64,000 bases of DNA, from contig JADJVF010000008.1 of NCBI GenBank assembly GCA_016716705.1, positions 132,194 through 196,193 of the forward strand, written 5' to 3'. A program made the translations under genes and the position numbers. This document shows positions 1 to 10,300 of this stretch, piece by piece. The notes under the pieces were generated by a model that ran no database searches, had not been told where the DNA came from, and worked only from the letters and a program-made list of their open reading frames with translations. The DNA is from Holophagales bacterium. Lineage in GTDB: Bacteria > Acidobacteriota > Thermoanaerobaculia > UBA5066. How positions within the stretch are numbered: position 1 is the first letter of the stretch; the number at the start of each line of letters is the position of its first letter.

Positions 1-877
1 GCTTGTCGACGACGATCTGGTACCGGCCCTGGGCGAGACGCGCGGCGCGCCACGGGCCGACGGCGAGCTCGGCCGGGTCGCCGGCGGGGATCGGGTTCAG
101 GTCGAAGCGGATGCGCGCCTCGGGGAGGTGCCGGTCGCGCAGGCCGCGCAGGCTCCCGTCCCAGAGGACCTGGCCGCGGTCGATGAGGACGACGCGCTCG
201 CAGAGCTCCTCGATGTCGTCGAGGTCGTGCGTCGTGAGGATGACGGTCGTCGAGAGGAGCTTGTTGGCTTCCTTGAGGAACGATCGGACGTTCGCCTTGG
301 CGACGACGTCGAGGCCGATGGTCGGCTCGTCGAGGAAGAGGAGCGTCGGCTCGTGGAGGAGCGAGGCGGCGAGGTCGCAGCGCATCCGTTCGCCGAGGGA
401 GAGCTTCCTCACGGGCTGCGGAAGGAGCCGGCCGACGTCGAGGAGGTCGTCGAAGACTTTCATCCGGCGGGCGTAGTCGGCTTCGGAGACGCCGTAGATC
501 TCGCGAAGGAGCCGGAAGCTCTCGACGACGGCGATGTCCCACCAGAGCTGGGTCCGCTGGCCGAAGACGACGCCGATCGACTTCGTGTAGGCGCGGCGGT
601 CGCGCCACGGGACGAAGCCGAGGGCGGTGACGTCGCCGGAGGTCGGCGTCAGGATGCCGGTGAGCATCTTGATCGTCGTCGACTTGCCGGCGCCGTTGGG
701 GCCGATGTAGCCGACCATCTCGCCCCGGTCGAGGTCGAAGGAGACGTGGTCGACGGCGGTGAGCGTCGTGGTCTCCGAGCGGAAGAGCCCTTTGAGCGCC
801 CCGGCGAGCCCGGGGGACTTGCGGGACACCTCGAACGTCTTGACGAGGTCGCGGACGCGGACGGCCGGGTCGCTCAT
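1..877 (-). CDS. ABC transporter ATP-binding protein (ABC-2 export type), C-terminus cut by window edge
   Basis: Reading the minus strand from the ATG at 877 gives an uninterrupted ATPase of at least 292 residues that runs off the left edge. Walker A GPNGAGKS lies near residues 59-66, the signature LSLGERMRCDL and Walker B LLFLDEPTIGLD follow, and the switch His is in TTHDLDD. A stretch of about 15 residues near residue 20-35 (SPGLAGALKGLFR) before the Walker A is typical of the COG4586 group of ABC-2 ATPases, which power an integral-membrane permease for export. The permease should lie just left of the window. The start codon overlaps the rsmI stop as ATGA, so it is co-translated with rsmI. 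Substrate is not predictable. Confidence 0.9.
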   Translation of the reverse strand, partial: MSDPAVRVRDLVKTFEVSRKSPGLAGALKGLFRSETTTLTAVDHVSFDLDRGEMVGYIGPNGAGKSTTIKMLTGILTPTSGDVTALGFVPWRDRRAYTKSIGVVFGQRTQLWWDIAVVESFRLLREIYGVSEADYARRMKVFDDLLDVGRLLPQPVRKLSLGERMRCDLAASLLHEPTLLFLDEPTIGLDVVAKANVRSFLKEANKLLSTTVILTTHDLDDIEELCERVVLIDRGQVLWDGSLRGLRDRHLPEARIRFDLNPIPAGDPAELAVGPWRAARLAQGRYQIVVDK

Positions 878-1662
878 TCGCCGTTGACGGAGTCGTCGTC
901 GACGGGCTCGACGGGCCCTTCGTCCGGCCCGCCCTCCGGGAGCGACGTCGGGCCGGAGGGCACCGCCCCGGCCGAGGGCGCGGCGGCGACGGCGATCTCG
1001 CCCTTGATGCCGGGGCGTTTCGCGAGGAGGGCGGCGACCACGGTGGCGGGGCCGCGCAGGACCTCCTCGTGGAGCTTCGTCAGCTCGCGTCCGAGGCAGA
1101 CCTGCGGGTCGCCCCAGGCCCGCGCCATCTCCTCGAGCGAGGCGACGATGCGAAAGGGGGACTCGAAGAGGATGCGGGTCTCGTCGCGCGGGGCGAAGCG
1201 GGCGTACCAGCGGGAGCGCTCGCCGTGGCGGGACGGCGGGAATCCGAGGAACGAGAACGGGATGGCCGGGAAGCCGGAGATGGAAAGGATGGCGGCGACG
1301 GCCGAGGGGCCGGCGATCGGCTCGACGCGGAAGCCGGCCGCGGCGACGGCCGCCGCGAGGAGGCGGCCCGGGTCGGAGACGCCGGGCGTGCCGGCGTCGG
1401 AGACGAGCGCGAGCGTTTCGCCCGCGGCGAGCCGTTCGAGCATCTCGGGGATCCGGCGGAACTCGTTGTGCTCGTGGCAGGAGACTCGCTGGGTCGTGAC
1501 GCCGTACCTCGCGAAGAGGTTGCCGGTGCGGCGGGTGTCCTCGCAGAGGACGAGGCTCGCGTCGCGAAGGGCCGCGAGGGCCCGCGGGGAGAGGTCTTCG
1601 AGGTTGCCGATGGGTGTGGCGACGACGAGGAGGCGCCCGGGGGCGCCAGCGGAGGAGGTCAC
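874..1662 (-). CDS. rsmI: 16S rRNA (cytidine(1402)-2'-O)-methyltransferase
   Basis: A 262-residue SAM-dependent methyltransferase of the tetrapyrrole-methylase fold that 2'-O-methylates C1402 in the 16S rRNA decoding centre. The N-terminus LLVVATPIGNLEDLSPRA and the following CEDTRRTGNLFARYG are hallmark RsmI motifs; VSDAGTPGVSDPG (about residues 90-105) is the SAM-binding loop. The start is GTG at 1662 with GGGA just upstream. It is slightly shorter than usual because the C-terminal domain is trimmed and ends in an acidic tail. It is divergent from the SurA-like gene at 1739 and its stop overlaps the start of the ABC ATPase. Confidence 0.95.
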   Translation of the reverse strand: MTSSAGAPGRLLVVATPIGNLEDLSPRALAALRDASLVLCEDTRRTGNLFARYGVTTQRVSCHEHNEFRRIPEMLERLAAGETLALVSDAGTPGVSDPGRLLAAAVAAAGFRVEPIAGPSAVAAILSISGFPAIPFSFLGFPPSRHGERSRWYARFAPRDETRILFESPFRIVASLEEMARAWGDPQVCLGRELTKLHEEVLRGPATVVAALLAKRPGIKGEIAVAAAPSAGAVPSGPTSLPEGGPDEGPVEPVDDDSVNGE

Positions 1663-1738
1663 TCCCGGATGCTACCAGCGGGCCCGGCGGCGCCGGCAAC
1701 GCCGCCGCGTGCCGGTCGGGCGTCGTACGATCGCGTCG

Positions 1739-2452
1739 ATGGGGATCCTCGCCGCCGCCCTTTTCCTCGCTCTCGTGTCGGGCGGGGCCGCCGCCGCAGA
1801 GGATCCGCCGCCGCCGACGACCGGACCGGCGGTGACGCTCGACCGGATCGCCGCGGTCGTCGGCACGGAGGTCGTCCTGGAGGGTGAGATCTCGCGCCTG
1901 GCGGCGGTCGGCTTCCTGCCGCGACGGGAAGCGGAGGCCGAACTCGCCTATCGCGACCGGCTTCTCGACATGAGGGTCGTCGAGCTGCTGCGCGAGAAGG
2001 AGCTGCGCCTTCTGACGGGCCTCGAGCCCGACCCGGCCGAGGTGAACGCGAAGCTCGACGAGCTGGCCGCGCGCTACGAGGCGGGGTCGGGCGAGCCGTT
2101 CGACCGCGTGCTGGAGCGGGCCCGGACGAGCCGCGACGAAGTGCGCGGCTGGATCCGGCGCGGCATCGCCCTCGAGAGCTACGCCCGCGAGAGGCTCCTG
2201 CCGACGGTGAAGGTGACGGACGAGGGGATGCGGGCCTTCTACGACGGGCCCTTCCGTACGGAGGCCGCCGCGCGCGGCGTCGAGACGCTCCCTCCGTTCG
2301 CCGAGGTCCAGGACCAGGTCCGCGAGCTCCTGCGCGAACGTCTCCTCAACGAGGAGGTGGGGAAGTGGACGGAGGGGCTCCGTGCGAAGACGCGAGTCCT
2401 CGTCTACCGCCGTCCGCCGATCGACTCCTCGGCGGGAAGCGCGAGCCGGTAA
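1739..2452 (+). CDS. Exported SurA/PrsA-like N-domain protein
   Basis: A 237-residue protein with a signal peptide (hydrophobic residues 3-20, then a Pro-rich stretch). The mature part starts LDRIAAVVGTEVVLEGEIS, the pattern of SurA-type periplasmic chaperones, and continues with a helical N-domain containing RDRLLDMRVVELLREKELR and a C-terminal helix. I see no complete rotamase (parvulin) domain, so it is probably a chaperone-only member that handles outer-membrane precursors. I chose ATG 1739 because the longer upstream frame is a shadow of rsmI. No clear ribosome binding site is visible. Its last 49 bases overlap convergently with the lytic transglycosylase gene. Family assignment is moderate. 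Confidence 0.6.
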   Translation: MGILAAALFLALVSGGAAAAEDPPPPTTGPAVTLDRIAAVVGTEVVLEGEISRLAAVGFLPRREAEAELAYRDRLLDMRVVELLREKELRLLTGLEPDPAEVNAKLDELAARYEAGSGEPFDRVLERARTSRDEVRGWIRRGIALESYARERLLPTVKVTDEGMRAFYDGPFRTEAAARGVETLPPFAEVQDQVRELLRERLLNEEVGKWTEGLRAKTRVLVYRRPPIDSSAGSASR

Positions 2453-4839
2453 GCCCGACGGTTGGCCAGGACGCGCCGCACGTAGGTGCGTGTCTCGGTG
2501 TAGCTGATCGCCGCCAGGAGTGCCTCGGCCGGCCGGTCGCTCCCGCCGCTCCAGAGGACGGTCTGGCCGGCGCCGGCGTTGTAGCCCGAGGCGGCGAGCG
2601 CGGCATCGTCGCCGAAGCGGTCGAGGAGCGAGCGGAGCGTCTGCGCCCCGAGGCGGATCGAGCGCGCCGGGTCGTAGAGCTCGGCGTAGGCGGGTGGCTC
2701 CTCGTTCAGCTCGCGCGCCGCTTCGCCCGCGGCCGGGAGCGTGAGCTGCATGAGGCCGCGCGCGGCCGCTGGCGAGGCCGCCTCGCGGTCGAACCGGCTC
2801 TCCTGGCGCATGACGGCGTAGAGGAGGTCCCTCGGGACGCCCAGCTCCGCCGCCGCCTGCGCGACGAGCCGGTCGAAGGGGCGGGGGGCGAGGCCGCGGC
2901 GGACGGTGCGCGGGGCGAGGTCGAGGAGGAAATCGCGAGGGACCTTTCGGGCGAGGGCGTCGGCAGCCTCGAGCGCCGCCGGGCCCGCATCGGCGTCCTC
3001 GGCGAGGCGCGCGGCGACGAGGCAGCCGAGGAGGGTGTCGAGCCGGCGCGCGTCCCTCACGATCGGCTCGGCGTCCTGCGAGAGGCCGAGCTGGAGGAGC
3101 CGGCAGGCGGCGGCGTCGCCGCAGAGGTCGGGGAGCGTCTCGTCGGGGAGCTCGGGGGCGAGGAGGATCTCCGCGTAGCCGGGAAGGCGCGAGTAGGCGA
3201 CCCTCAGGGAGGCGAGCGCGGCGGCGTCGCCGAGCATGGCCGCGGGCAGGAGGCGCACGCGGGCCGCGCGGGAATTCCCCGACGAGAGGAGCTTCTCGCC
3301 CTCGGTGCGCGACGCACTTACGAACTTTGCTCGAACGGCGGCGGGGAGGGTGGCGATGCGCGCGGCGGCCTGCTCGGCGGCGAAGGAGCCGGGGACCGAG
3401 GCGAGGACCGACGCCCAGCTGGCGAGCGCGGCCTCCGGGAGCCGCCGCGCGTGCGCGACGAGGCCCCGCCAGAAGGCGATCTCCGAAGCCCAGGGCTCCG
3501 GGAGGCGGTGGGACTTCGCGAGCGCCTCGACCGGCGCCAGCGCCCGGGCGGCCCCTGCACCGTCGCCCGCCTGCGCGCGCCGTTCCACGAGGAGGAGGAG
3601 CGCCTCGATGCGACCGGCCTCCGCCGCGATCTTCGGAAGGAGGAGGAGCTGCTCGGCGCGATCGAGCTGGCCGCGGCGGATCTCGAGGCGCGCCCGTTGG
3701 AGGACGGCGAGGCCGGCGGGCCCGGCCTTGCCGTCCTCGACGCGGCGGAACTCGGCCACGGCGCCGTCGAGGTCGCCGAGCTTCTCCTTCATCGCACCGA
3801 GGTTGAAGCGGACGCGGCCGGCGAAGGAGGCCGTGCCGTAGCCGTCGTCCTTCTTGTCGCGCGGGGCGCGGTACGTCTTCGGCATCGCGGCGAGGAGCGC
3901 CTCGAAACCCTTCTCGGCCTCGGCGAAGCGTCCTCGGGAACCGCGCAGGCGGGCGAGCTCGAACCGGGCGGTCGCGGTCTCGACGGCGTCGCGACCGGCG
4001 AGGGCGCGCCGCTCGCGCTCGGCGGCGAGCCGCTCGGCGAGCTCGAGGTCGCGCTGGGAGCGCGCCGTGTCGACGAGGAGGCGAAGGACGGCGTCGGGTA
4101 GGTCCTTCGGCTCCCTTCCCTTGAGCTCCCGGGCGAGGAGCGTCGCCGCGGCGTCGTCGCGCCGCCCTTCGGCGAGGAGGGAGAGGCGCAGCGCCGTGGC
4201 CTCCGCGGCGGCCCCTTCGCGCTCGAGCCCTTCGGCCCGGAGCGCCTGGAGGCGGCGCCGCTCGCGGGTTGGCGTCTGCGGCTGCGCGGCCAAGAGTCGC
4301 GAAAGGGCGACCGGGTCGAACCGGGTCTCGAGGGCGTCGAGGGCGGTCCGCAGGGCGCGGCGGGCCACGGCCCCCTCCTTCCGCTGGAGGAGCGGGTAGA
4401 GGAGCTCGAGGGCGCCGAGGCCGTCTCCCTTCTGGAAGCGGAATCGGGCCGCGGCCAGCCGCGCCGGGACGTCGAAGATGTCTCCCGTCGCGACGTAGCG
4501 TTCGAACCGCACGATGGCCTCGTCGAGACGGCCGAGCCCGGCGAGGGCGCGCGCCGCGAGGAAGTCGAAGCGGCCGTCGGCGTAGCGCGCGGGGGCGAGG
4601 CGGTAGAGCTGCCCGAGGTGGGCGAGGACGTCCGGCCAGTCTTCGGCGCGGGCCGCCTCGGCGGCGTCGCGCTCGAGGGTCCGAAGCGCCTCGGGCGTGA
4701 CGAGCGGCGCGGGGGCCGGCGCGGGCGCCGGTGCGGAAGCGGCGAGGCGGGAAACGGACGCGGACGTCTGCGCGGCCGCCGGCGCGGGCGCGAGGAGCGC
4801 GGCCACAGCGAGCGCCGCGCACGAAGCCCCGCGCCGCAT
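2404..4839 (-). CDS. Soluble lytic murein transglycosylase (Slt70-like) with TPR-type superhelix
   Basis: An 811-residue periplasmic enzyme that cleaves the MurNAc-GlcNAc bond of peptidoglycan to form 1,6-anhydro ends. A signal peptide (LAVAALLAPAPAAAQ) precedes an Ala/Pro linker and a long alpha-helical domain of about 500 residues, as in the Slt70 doughnut. The C-terminal GH23 catalytic domain carries the catalytic Glu in MRQESRFDREA, then RGLMQLT and SGYNAGAGQT, all intact. ATG 4839 is preferred because it places the signal peptide directly after it; GTG 4848 would overlap the murA stop as GTGA and is a real alternative. It is downstream of murA, so synthesis and cleavage of the wall share a transcript. 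Confidence 0.9.
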   Translation of the reverse strand: MRRGASCAALAVAALLAPAPAAAQTSASVSRLAASAPAPAPAPAPLVTPEALRTLERDAAEAARAEDWPDVLAHLGQLYRLAPARYADGRFDFLAARALAGLGRLDEAIVRFERYVATGDIFDVPARLAAARFRFQKGDGLGALELLYPLLQRKEGAVARRALRTALDALETRFDPVALSRLLAAQPQTPTRERRRLQALRAEGLEREGAAAEATALRLSLLAEGRRDDAAATLLARELKGREPKDLPDAVLRLLVDTARSQRDLELAERLAAERERRALAGRDAVETATARFELARLRGSRGRFAEAEKGFEALLAAMPKTYRAPRDKKDDGYGTASFAGRVRFNLGAMKEKLGDLDGAVAEFRRVEDGKAGPAGLAVLQRARLEIRRGQLDRAEQLLLLPKIAAEAGRIEALLLLVERRAQAGDGAGAARALAPVEALAKSHRLPEPWASEIAFWRGLVAHARRLPEAALASWASVLASVPGSFAAEQAAARIATLPAAVRAKFVSASRTEGEKLLSSGNSRAARVRLLPAAMLGDAAALASLRVAYSRLPGYAEILLAPELPDETLPDLCGDAAACRLLQLGLSQDAEPIVRDARRLDTLLGCLVAARLAEDADAGPAALEAADALARKVPRDFLLDLAPRTVRRGLAPRPFDRLVAQAAAELGVPRDLLYAVMRQESRFDREAASPAAARGLMQLTLPAAGEAARELNEEPPAYAELYDPARSIRLGAQTLRSLLDRFGDDAALAASGYNAGAGQTVLWSGGSDRPAEALLAAISYTETRTYVRRVLANRRAYRLALPAEESIGGRR

Positions 4840-4844
4840 GCCGC

Positions 4845-6128
<1,284 letters not shown>

Positions 6129-6183
6129 AGCGGGCGGAGTTTAGTACGGGGTCGGCGGGGGACCGGGGTCGGCCGGCGCCCTG

Positions 6184-7046
6184 CTATCGCCGCCGGGCGA
6201 CGACGGTACGCGGGATTCCGGCCGGGTCGAGGCGGACGTCCTCGAGCGAGAAGAGGGGCGACGCCTCGACGAGGCCGCTCACCTCGCTGGCCTGCCCGTA
6301 GCCGATCTCGAAGAGGAACGGCGCTCCGGGTTGGAGCCTTTCGGGGAGCTCCCGGAGGAGGACGCGGACGGCGTCGAGGCCGTCGTCGCCGCCGAAGAGG
6401 GCGAGATGCGGCTCGTGGTCGGAGACGGTCCTGTCGATGTGCGGCGCGTCGAGGCGCGGGACGTAGGGGGGTTTGCGACGGCGAGGTCGAAGAAGGGGCG
6501 CGGCGCCAGACCCGAGAGCCAGTCGGATGCGACGAAGGAGACGCGTCCCGAAACGCCGTGGAGGCGGGCGTTCGTCTGCGCGAGGGCGAGCGCGGCCTCG
6601 GAGCGGTCGACGGCGACGATGCGCGCCCCGGGTCTCTCGACGGCGAGGGAGACGGCGAGGATGCCGCTCCCGGTGCCGGCGTCGAGGATCGCGCTTGCCG
6701 CGGGCGCGGCGGCGCGGGCCATCTCCACGATGGCCTCGGTTTCGCCGCGGGGGATGAGGGCGCGCGGGTCGACGCGGAACGTACGCCCCAGGAACTCCCA
6801 CTCGCCGAGGAGGTACTGGAGCGGCTCGCCGGCGGCCCGGCGCCCGACGAGCGCGAGGAACCGCGCGGCGTCGTCCGAGTCCGCCTCCTCACGCCGCCGG
6901 GCGTGGAACCAGGCCCGGGGCCGTCCCGCCGCGAAGGCGAGAAGCTCCTCGGCCTCGTAGGGCGCGCAGGAGGGGAAGGAGAGAAGGGAACGCCCTTCGG
7001 CGAGGAGGTCGGCCCAGGTCGGCACGGGCGGATCTTGCCATCGCAT
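6184..7046 (-). CDS. prmC: Release factor glutamine methyltransferase, frameshifted in the sequence
   Basis: PrmC/HemK methylates the Gln of the GGQ motif in RF1 and RF2. The reading frame from ATG 7046 has the helical N-domain, then the SAM motif ILDAGTGSGILAVSLA and DLAVANPP, but loses frame at the catalytic NPPY: the continuation YVPRLDAPHIDRTV and the normal C-terminus ending GIPRTVVARRR are one frame away, down to the stop at 6184. The break is in a run of six G (plus strand, 6466-6471) where seven would restore N-P-P-Y. With that base the protein is about 287 residues, the usual length. Either a homopolymer sequencing error or a recent mutation; its substrate gene prfA is at 19.2 kb. 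Confidence 0.85.
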
Positions 7047-7057
7047 AAGCTCGGGGC

Positions 7058-8464
7058 ATGTGTCGAACGCGCGCGTCGCTCCTCCTCGCCGCCTCCCTCG
7101 CCCTTCTCGGCGCCGGCGGAGCGGCCGGGGCGGGGGCGCAGCCCGCCGCCGTCGAGAGGCTGCGCGCGTACCTTCGCCTCGACACGTCGAACCCGCCCGG
7201 GAACGAGATCCGCGGAGCGCTCTACCTGAAGCAGCTCCTCGCGAAGGAGGGGGTCGAGGCGGAGATCTTCGAGCCCGAGCCGGGGCGGGCGAACCTGTAC
7301 GCCCGGCTGCGCGGGACGGGCCGCGAGCAGGCGCTTCTCCTGCACCACCACATCGACGTCGTGCCGGCGAGCCCCGCCGGCTGGAAGCGTCCGCCGTTCG
7401 CGGCGGACCTGTTCAACGACAACCTCCTCTACGGCCGCGGCGTCCTCGACACGAAGGGGCTCGGCATCGCCCAGCTCGAGGCGTTCCTCGCGCTGAAGCG
7501 CTCGGGGAGGTCCCTCTCGCGGGACGTCGTCTTCCTCGCGACGGCGGACGAGGAGCGGGGTGGCCGGCTCGGCGTCGCCGCGGTGTTCGAGAAGAGGCCC
7601 GGCTGGGTCGCCGGCGTCGGGGAGGTCCTCGGCGAAGGGGGGGACGTCGAGACGATCGTCGACAGGGCACGCTGGTTCGGCATCGAGGTCCAGCAGAAGG
7701 GGGCGCTCTGGCTGCGGCTCGAGGCGGGCGGAGCCGGCGGGCACGCGGCCTCGGCGGACGAGTCGGGACCGGCCGTGCGCGTGGCGCGGGCGGCCGCGCG
7801 CCTCGCAGCGATGCCCCGGCCGGTGCGCCTCGAGCCGGTCCTCGAGAGGCAGCTCGTCGCGCTCGCCCGCGTACGCCCGCCCGGCCAGGCCGCGTCGCTT
7901 CGCCGGATCGCCGCGGACGTGGCGCGGGATCCCGAGGGAGTCCTTCGGCAGGTCACACCATGGCAGAAGCTCCTCTTCTCGGACACCGTGTCGGTGACGC
8001 GACTCGGCACGGACAGCGAGGCGGTGAACGCCCATCCGAGGGTCGCCTGGGCCGAGGTGGACGTGCGCCTCCTGCCGTCGACGAGCCCGGAGGCGTTCCT
8101 GGCCGACGCGGTCAGGGCGATCGACGACCCGCGCGTCAGCGTGACGACGCTCCTTTCGGCGAAGGGCGAGGCCGCGTCGCCCGAGCAGGGGCTCTACACG
8201 GTGCTGCGGAGGGTGCTGCAGAGCCGCTTTCCGGGCGCCGTCATCGCTCCCGTTCTCGGCCCGGGACTCTCGGAGAACCGGGTCTTCCGCTCCCGCGGGA
8301 TCCGGGCGTACGGGGCGCTCCCGTTTCGCGTGAACTACTACGACGCGGCGGGAATCCACGGTGTGAACGAGAGGATGCGCGCCGACTGGTTCGCCGAGGG
8401 GGTCGAGACGGTGACGCGGATCGTCCGCGAGGCGGCGGGCGCCGGTCAGAAGGGCATGCGGTAG
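7058..8464 (+). CDS. Exported M20/M25/M40 family metallopeptidase
   Basis: A 468-residue zinc peptidase with an N-terminal signal peptide (residues 6-28, ending GAGAQ), so probably periplasmic. The co-catalytic metal ligands are visible: H98-x-D100 in LLHHHIDVVP, D131 in GRGVLDTKG, the catalytic/ligand pair E165-E166 in ATADEERGG, and a late GLSENRVFRS segment. A lid/dimerisation domain is inserted in the middle. The start at 7058 is only 11 bases from the divergent prmC start, so its promoter must lie inside prmC. The 3' end overlaps the convergent DUF420 gene by 19 bases. Substrate (dipeptide or acyl-amino acid) is unknown. Confidence 0.88.
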   Translation: MCRTRASLLLAASLALLGAGGAAGAGAQPAAVERLRAYLRLDTSNPPGNEIRGALYLKQLLAKEGVEAEIFEPEPGRANLYARLRGTGREQALLLHHHIDVVPASPAGWKRPPFAADLFNDNLLYGRGVLDTKGLGIAQLEAFLALKRSGRSLSRDVVFLATADEERGGRLGVAAVFEKRPGWVAGVGEVLGEGGDVETIVDRARWFGIEVQQKGALWLRLEAGGAGGHAASADESGPAVRVARAAARLAAMPRPVRLEPVLERQLVALARVRPPGQAASLRRIAADVARDPEGVLRQVTPWQKLLFSDTVSVTRLGTDSEAVNAHPRVAWAEVDVRLLPSTSPEAFLADAVRAIDDPRVSVTTLLSAKGEAASPEQGLYTVLRRVLQSRFPGAVIAPVLGPGLSENRVFRSRGIRAYGALPFRVNYYDAAGIHGVNERMRADWFAEGVETVTRIVREAAGAGQKGMR

Positions 8465-8865
8465 AGCATCAGGTAGATGACGACGCCCGTGACCGAGACG
8501 TAGAGCCAGACGGGCAGGGTGACCCGTGCGAGCCGGCGGTGGCTGTCGAACCGCTCCCTGCGCGCGAGGACGATCGTGGCGACGGCCAGGAACGGGACGG
8601 CGGCGGCGAGGACGGTGTGCGTCAGGAGGATCGACAGGTAGACGGTCCGGACGGTGCCCGTTCCCTGGAAGCGGACGCTCCCGACCTCGGCGTGGTAGAC
8701 GAGGTAGGAGACGAGGAAGAGGATCGAGCAGGCGAAGGCCGAGGTCATCACGCGCCGGTGGGCCTCGCGCTTCCCGGAGCGGATCAGGAAGAAGCCCGTG
8801 ACGAGGAGAGTCGCGGCCGTGCCGTTCAGGAGGGCGTTGACGGTCGGAAGGTCGGCGATGCTCAC
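8446..8865 (-). CDS. DUF420 membrane protein (CtaM-like)
   Basis: A 139-residue integral membrane protein with four predicted transmembrane helices. The pattern PTVNALLNGTAATLL at the N-terminus, HRRVMTSAF, SYLVYH and HTVLAAAVPFLAV match DUF420, a family linked to cytochrome oxidase biogenesis (CtaM in Bacillus/Staphylococcus). The conserved His in YLVYH and THTVLA could bind heme or copper. The start is GTG 8865, overlapping the sco stop as GTGA. It is the last gene of the respiratory-assembly operon that begins near 13974. Confidence 0.85.
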   Translation of the reverse strand: MSIADLPTVNALLNGTAATLLVTGFFLIRSGKREAHRRVMTSAFACSILFLVSYLVYHAEVGSVRFQGTGTVRTVYLSILLTHTVLAAAVPFLAVATIVLARRERFDSHRRLARVTLPVWLYVSVTGVVIYLMLYRMPF

Positions 8866-9506
8866 CGGGGCTCTTTCAGGGCTGCCGCGAGGGCACGGGC
8901 GTCCTTCTCGAGCTCGTCGACCGGGGGCTGCTCCATGCCGTCGTAGTAGCCGCGGATCGTCCCCTCGCCGTCGACGAGGACGAAGCGGGTCGAGTGGAGG
9001 ATCGGTTCGACGCTGTCGGCGACACCGTCCTCGATGGCGAGCTTGAAACCGTCCTTGATGAGGGCTCGGATCACCGGCCTCTCGCCGTGCAGGAAGGTCC
9101 AGCGCGCCGGGTCGGCGCCGAGCTTACGTCCGTACTCGGCGAGGACGTCTGGCGTGTCGTATTCGGGGTCGACGTCGAAGGAGACGAATCGGACGCCGGG
9201 CACGCCGGCCATCCGTTCCGCGAGCGCAGCCATGCGCGCGGAGAGGATCGGGCAGCTCCCGCCGCAGCGCGTGAAGATGAAGTCGGCGATCCAGACCTTC
9301 CCGGCGAGGTCGGCGTGCGAGAAGGTCTTCCCCTGCTCGGAGACGAGGTCGAAGGCGGGTGCCGCGCCGAGGCGGGGAAGGTCCGTGCCGTCCGAGGGCC
9401 GGCGCATCAGCAGCCAGGCGACCGCCGCGACGACGGCGAGGAGGAGGACCACGAGGGTGGTGGCGAGGGCGGGGGAGACGCGCGGGGAGGGGGCTTCGGA
9501 CGTCAA
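8862..9506 (-). CDS. sco: SCO1/SenC copper chaperone for cytochrome oxidase
   Basis: A 214-residue membrane-anchored thioredoxin-fold protein that delivers copper to, or reduces, the CuA site of cytochrome c oxidase subunit II. One transmembrane anchor spans residues 15-33. The copper ligands are present: C81 and C85 in FTRCGGSCPILS and H171 in ILHSTRFVLVDG. The start is TTG 9506, supported by a strong GGAGG eight bases upstream and by a TTGA overlap with the ABC permease stop. It lies between the ABC pair and the DUF420 gene in the oxidase-assembly operon. Confidence 0.92.
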   Translation of the reverse strand: MTSEAPSPRVSPALATTLVVLLLAVVAAVAWLLMRRPSDGTDLPRLGAAPAFDLVSEQGKTFSHADLAGKVWIADFIFTRCGGSCPILSARMAALAERMAGVPGVRFVSFDVDPEYDTPDVLAEYGRKLGADPARWTFLHGERPVIRALIKDGFKLAIEDGVADSVEPILHSTRFVLVDGEGTIRGYYDGMEQPPVDELEKDARALAAALKEPR

Positions 9507-10300
9507 GGCTTCTTCCTCCGGGAGCGGAGCGCGGCGCGGTCGGGGCCGGCAGGATACCGGCTGATGACGGCGGCGGCGACGAGGACGGCGCCGAGGGCGA
9601 AGGCGAACGTCACGGCGAGGGCGAGGCCGGACGACGGGAGGCCGGACGCCGAGGGGTCGAGCGCGCGGCGGAGGGAGGCGACGCCGTAGGTGAGCGGGTT
9701 GACGGCCATCGCGGCGCGGAGCCACGCGGGAGCCCCCTCGGCGGGGAAGAACGAGCCCGAGAGGAACCACATCGGGATCAGGAAGAGATTCATGATCGCG
9801 TGGAAGCCCTGCGTCGACTCGAGCATCCACGCGATGGAGAGGCCGAGGCCCGTGAGGGCGAGCGCCACGAACGCGAGGACGACGAGGGCCGGGGCGAGCG
9901 CCGCCACCGACGGCGCGGTGCCGAGGACGGGCGCGAGGAGGAGGAGCACGCCTCCCTGCGCGAGGGCGAGGAAGGTGCCGCCGGCGATCTTCCCGGCCGC
10001 GACGGCGAACGGGGAGACGGGCGAGACGACGACGGCCTGGAGGAACCCCTCGCGCCGGTCCTCGATGACGGAGATCGTCGAGAAGATCGCCGCGAAGAGG
10101 ACGACGAGGACGACGGTGCCGGGGAAGAAATACGTGATGTAGCTCGCGCCGCCCCCGCCCGGGACGCGGAAGGAGGACCCGAAGCCGGCGCCGAGGAGGA
10201 GCCAGGCCAGGAGCGGCGGCGCGAGGGCCCCGACGATGCGGCTCGGCTGCCTCAGGAAGCGGACGACCTCGCGCCAGGCGAGCGCCCGGGCGGCCCTCAC
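9503..10300 (-). CDS. ABC-2 type transporter permease
   Basis: A 265-residue integral membrane protein with about six helices and the ABC-2 signature: N-terminal REVVRFLRQPSRIVG, then YITYFFPGTVVLVVL, SVIEDRREGFLQ, and near the C-terminus WFLSGSFFPAEGAP followed by NPLTYGVASLRRA. The GTG start at 10300 overlaps the ATPase stop as GTGA, so the two form one transporter. The context (between ctaB and sco) suggests a role in heme or copper handling for the oxidase, by analogy to NosFY beside nitrous oxide reductase; that role is inference. Confidence 0.88.
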   Translation of the reverse strand: MRAARALAWREVVRFLRQPSRIVGALAPPLLAWLLLGAGFGSSFRVPGGGGASYITYFFPGTVVLVVLFAAIFSTISVIEDRREGFLQAVVVSPVSPFAVAAGKIAGGTFLALAQGGVLLLLAPVLGTAPSVAALAPALVVLAFVALALTGLGLSIAWMLESTQGFHAIMNLFLIPMWFLSGSFFPAEGAPAWLRAAMAVNPLTYGVASLRRALDPSASGLPSSGLALAVTFAFALGAVLVAAAVISRYPAGPDRAALRSRRKKP

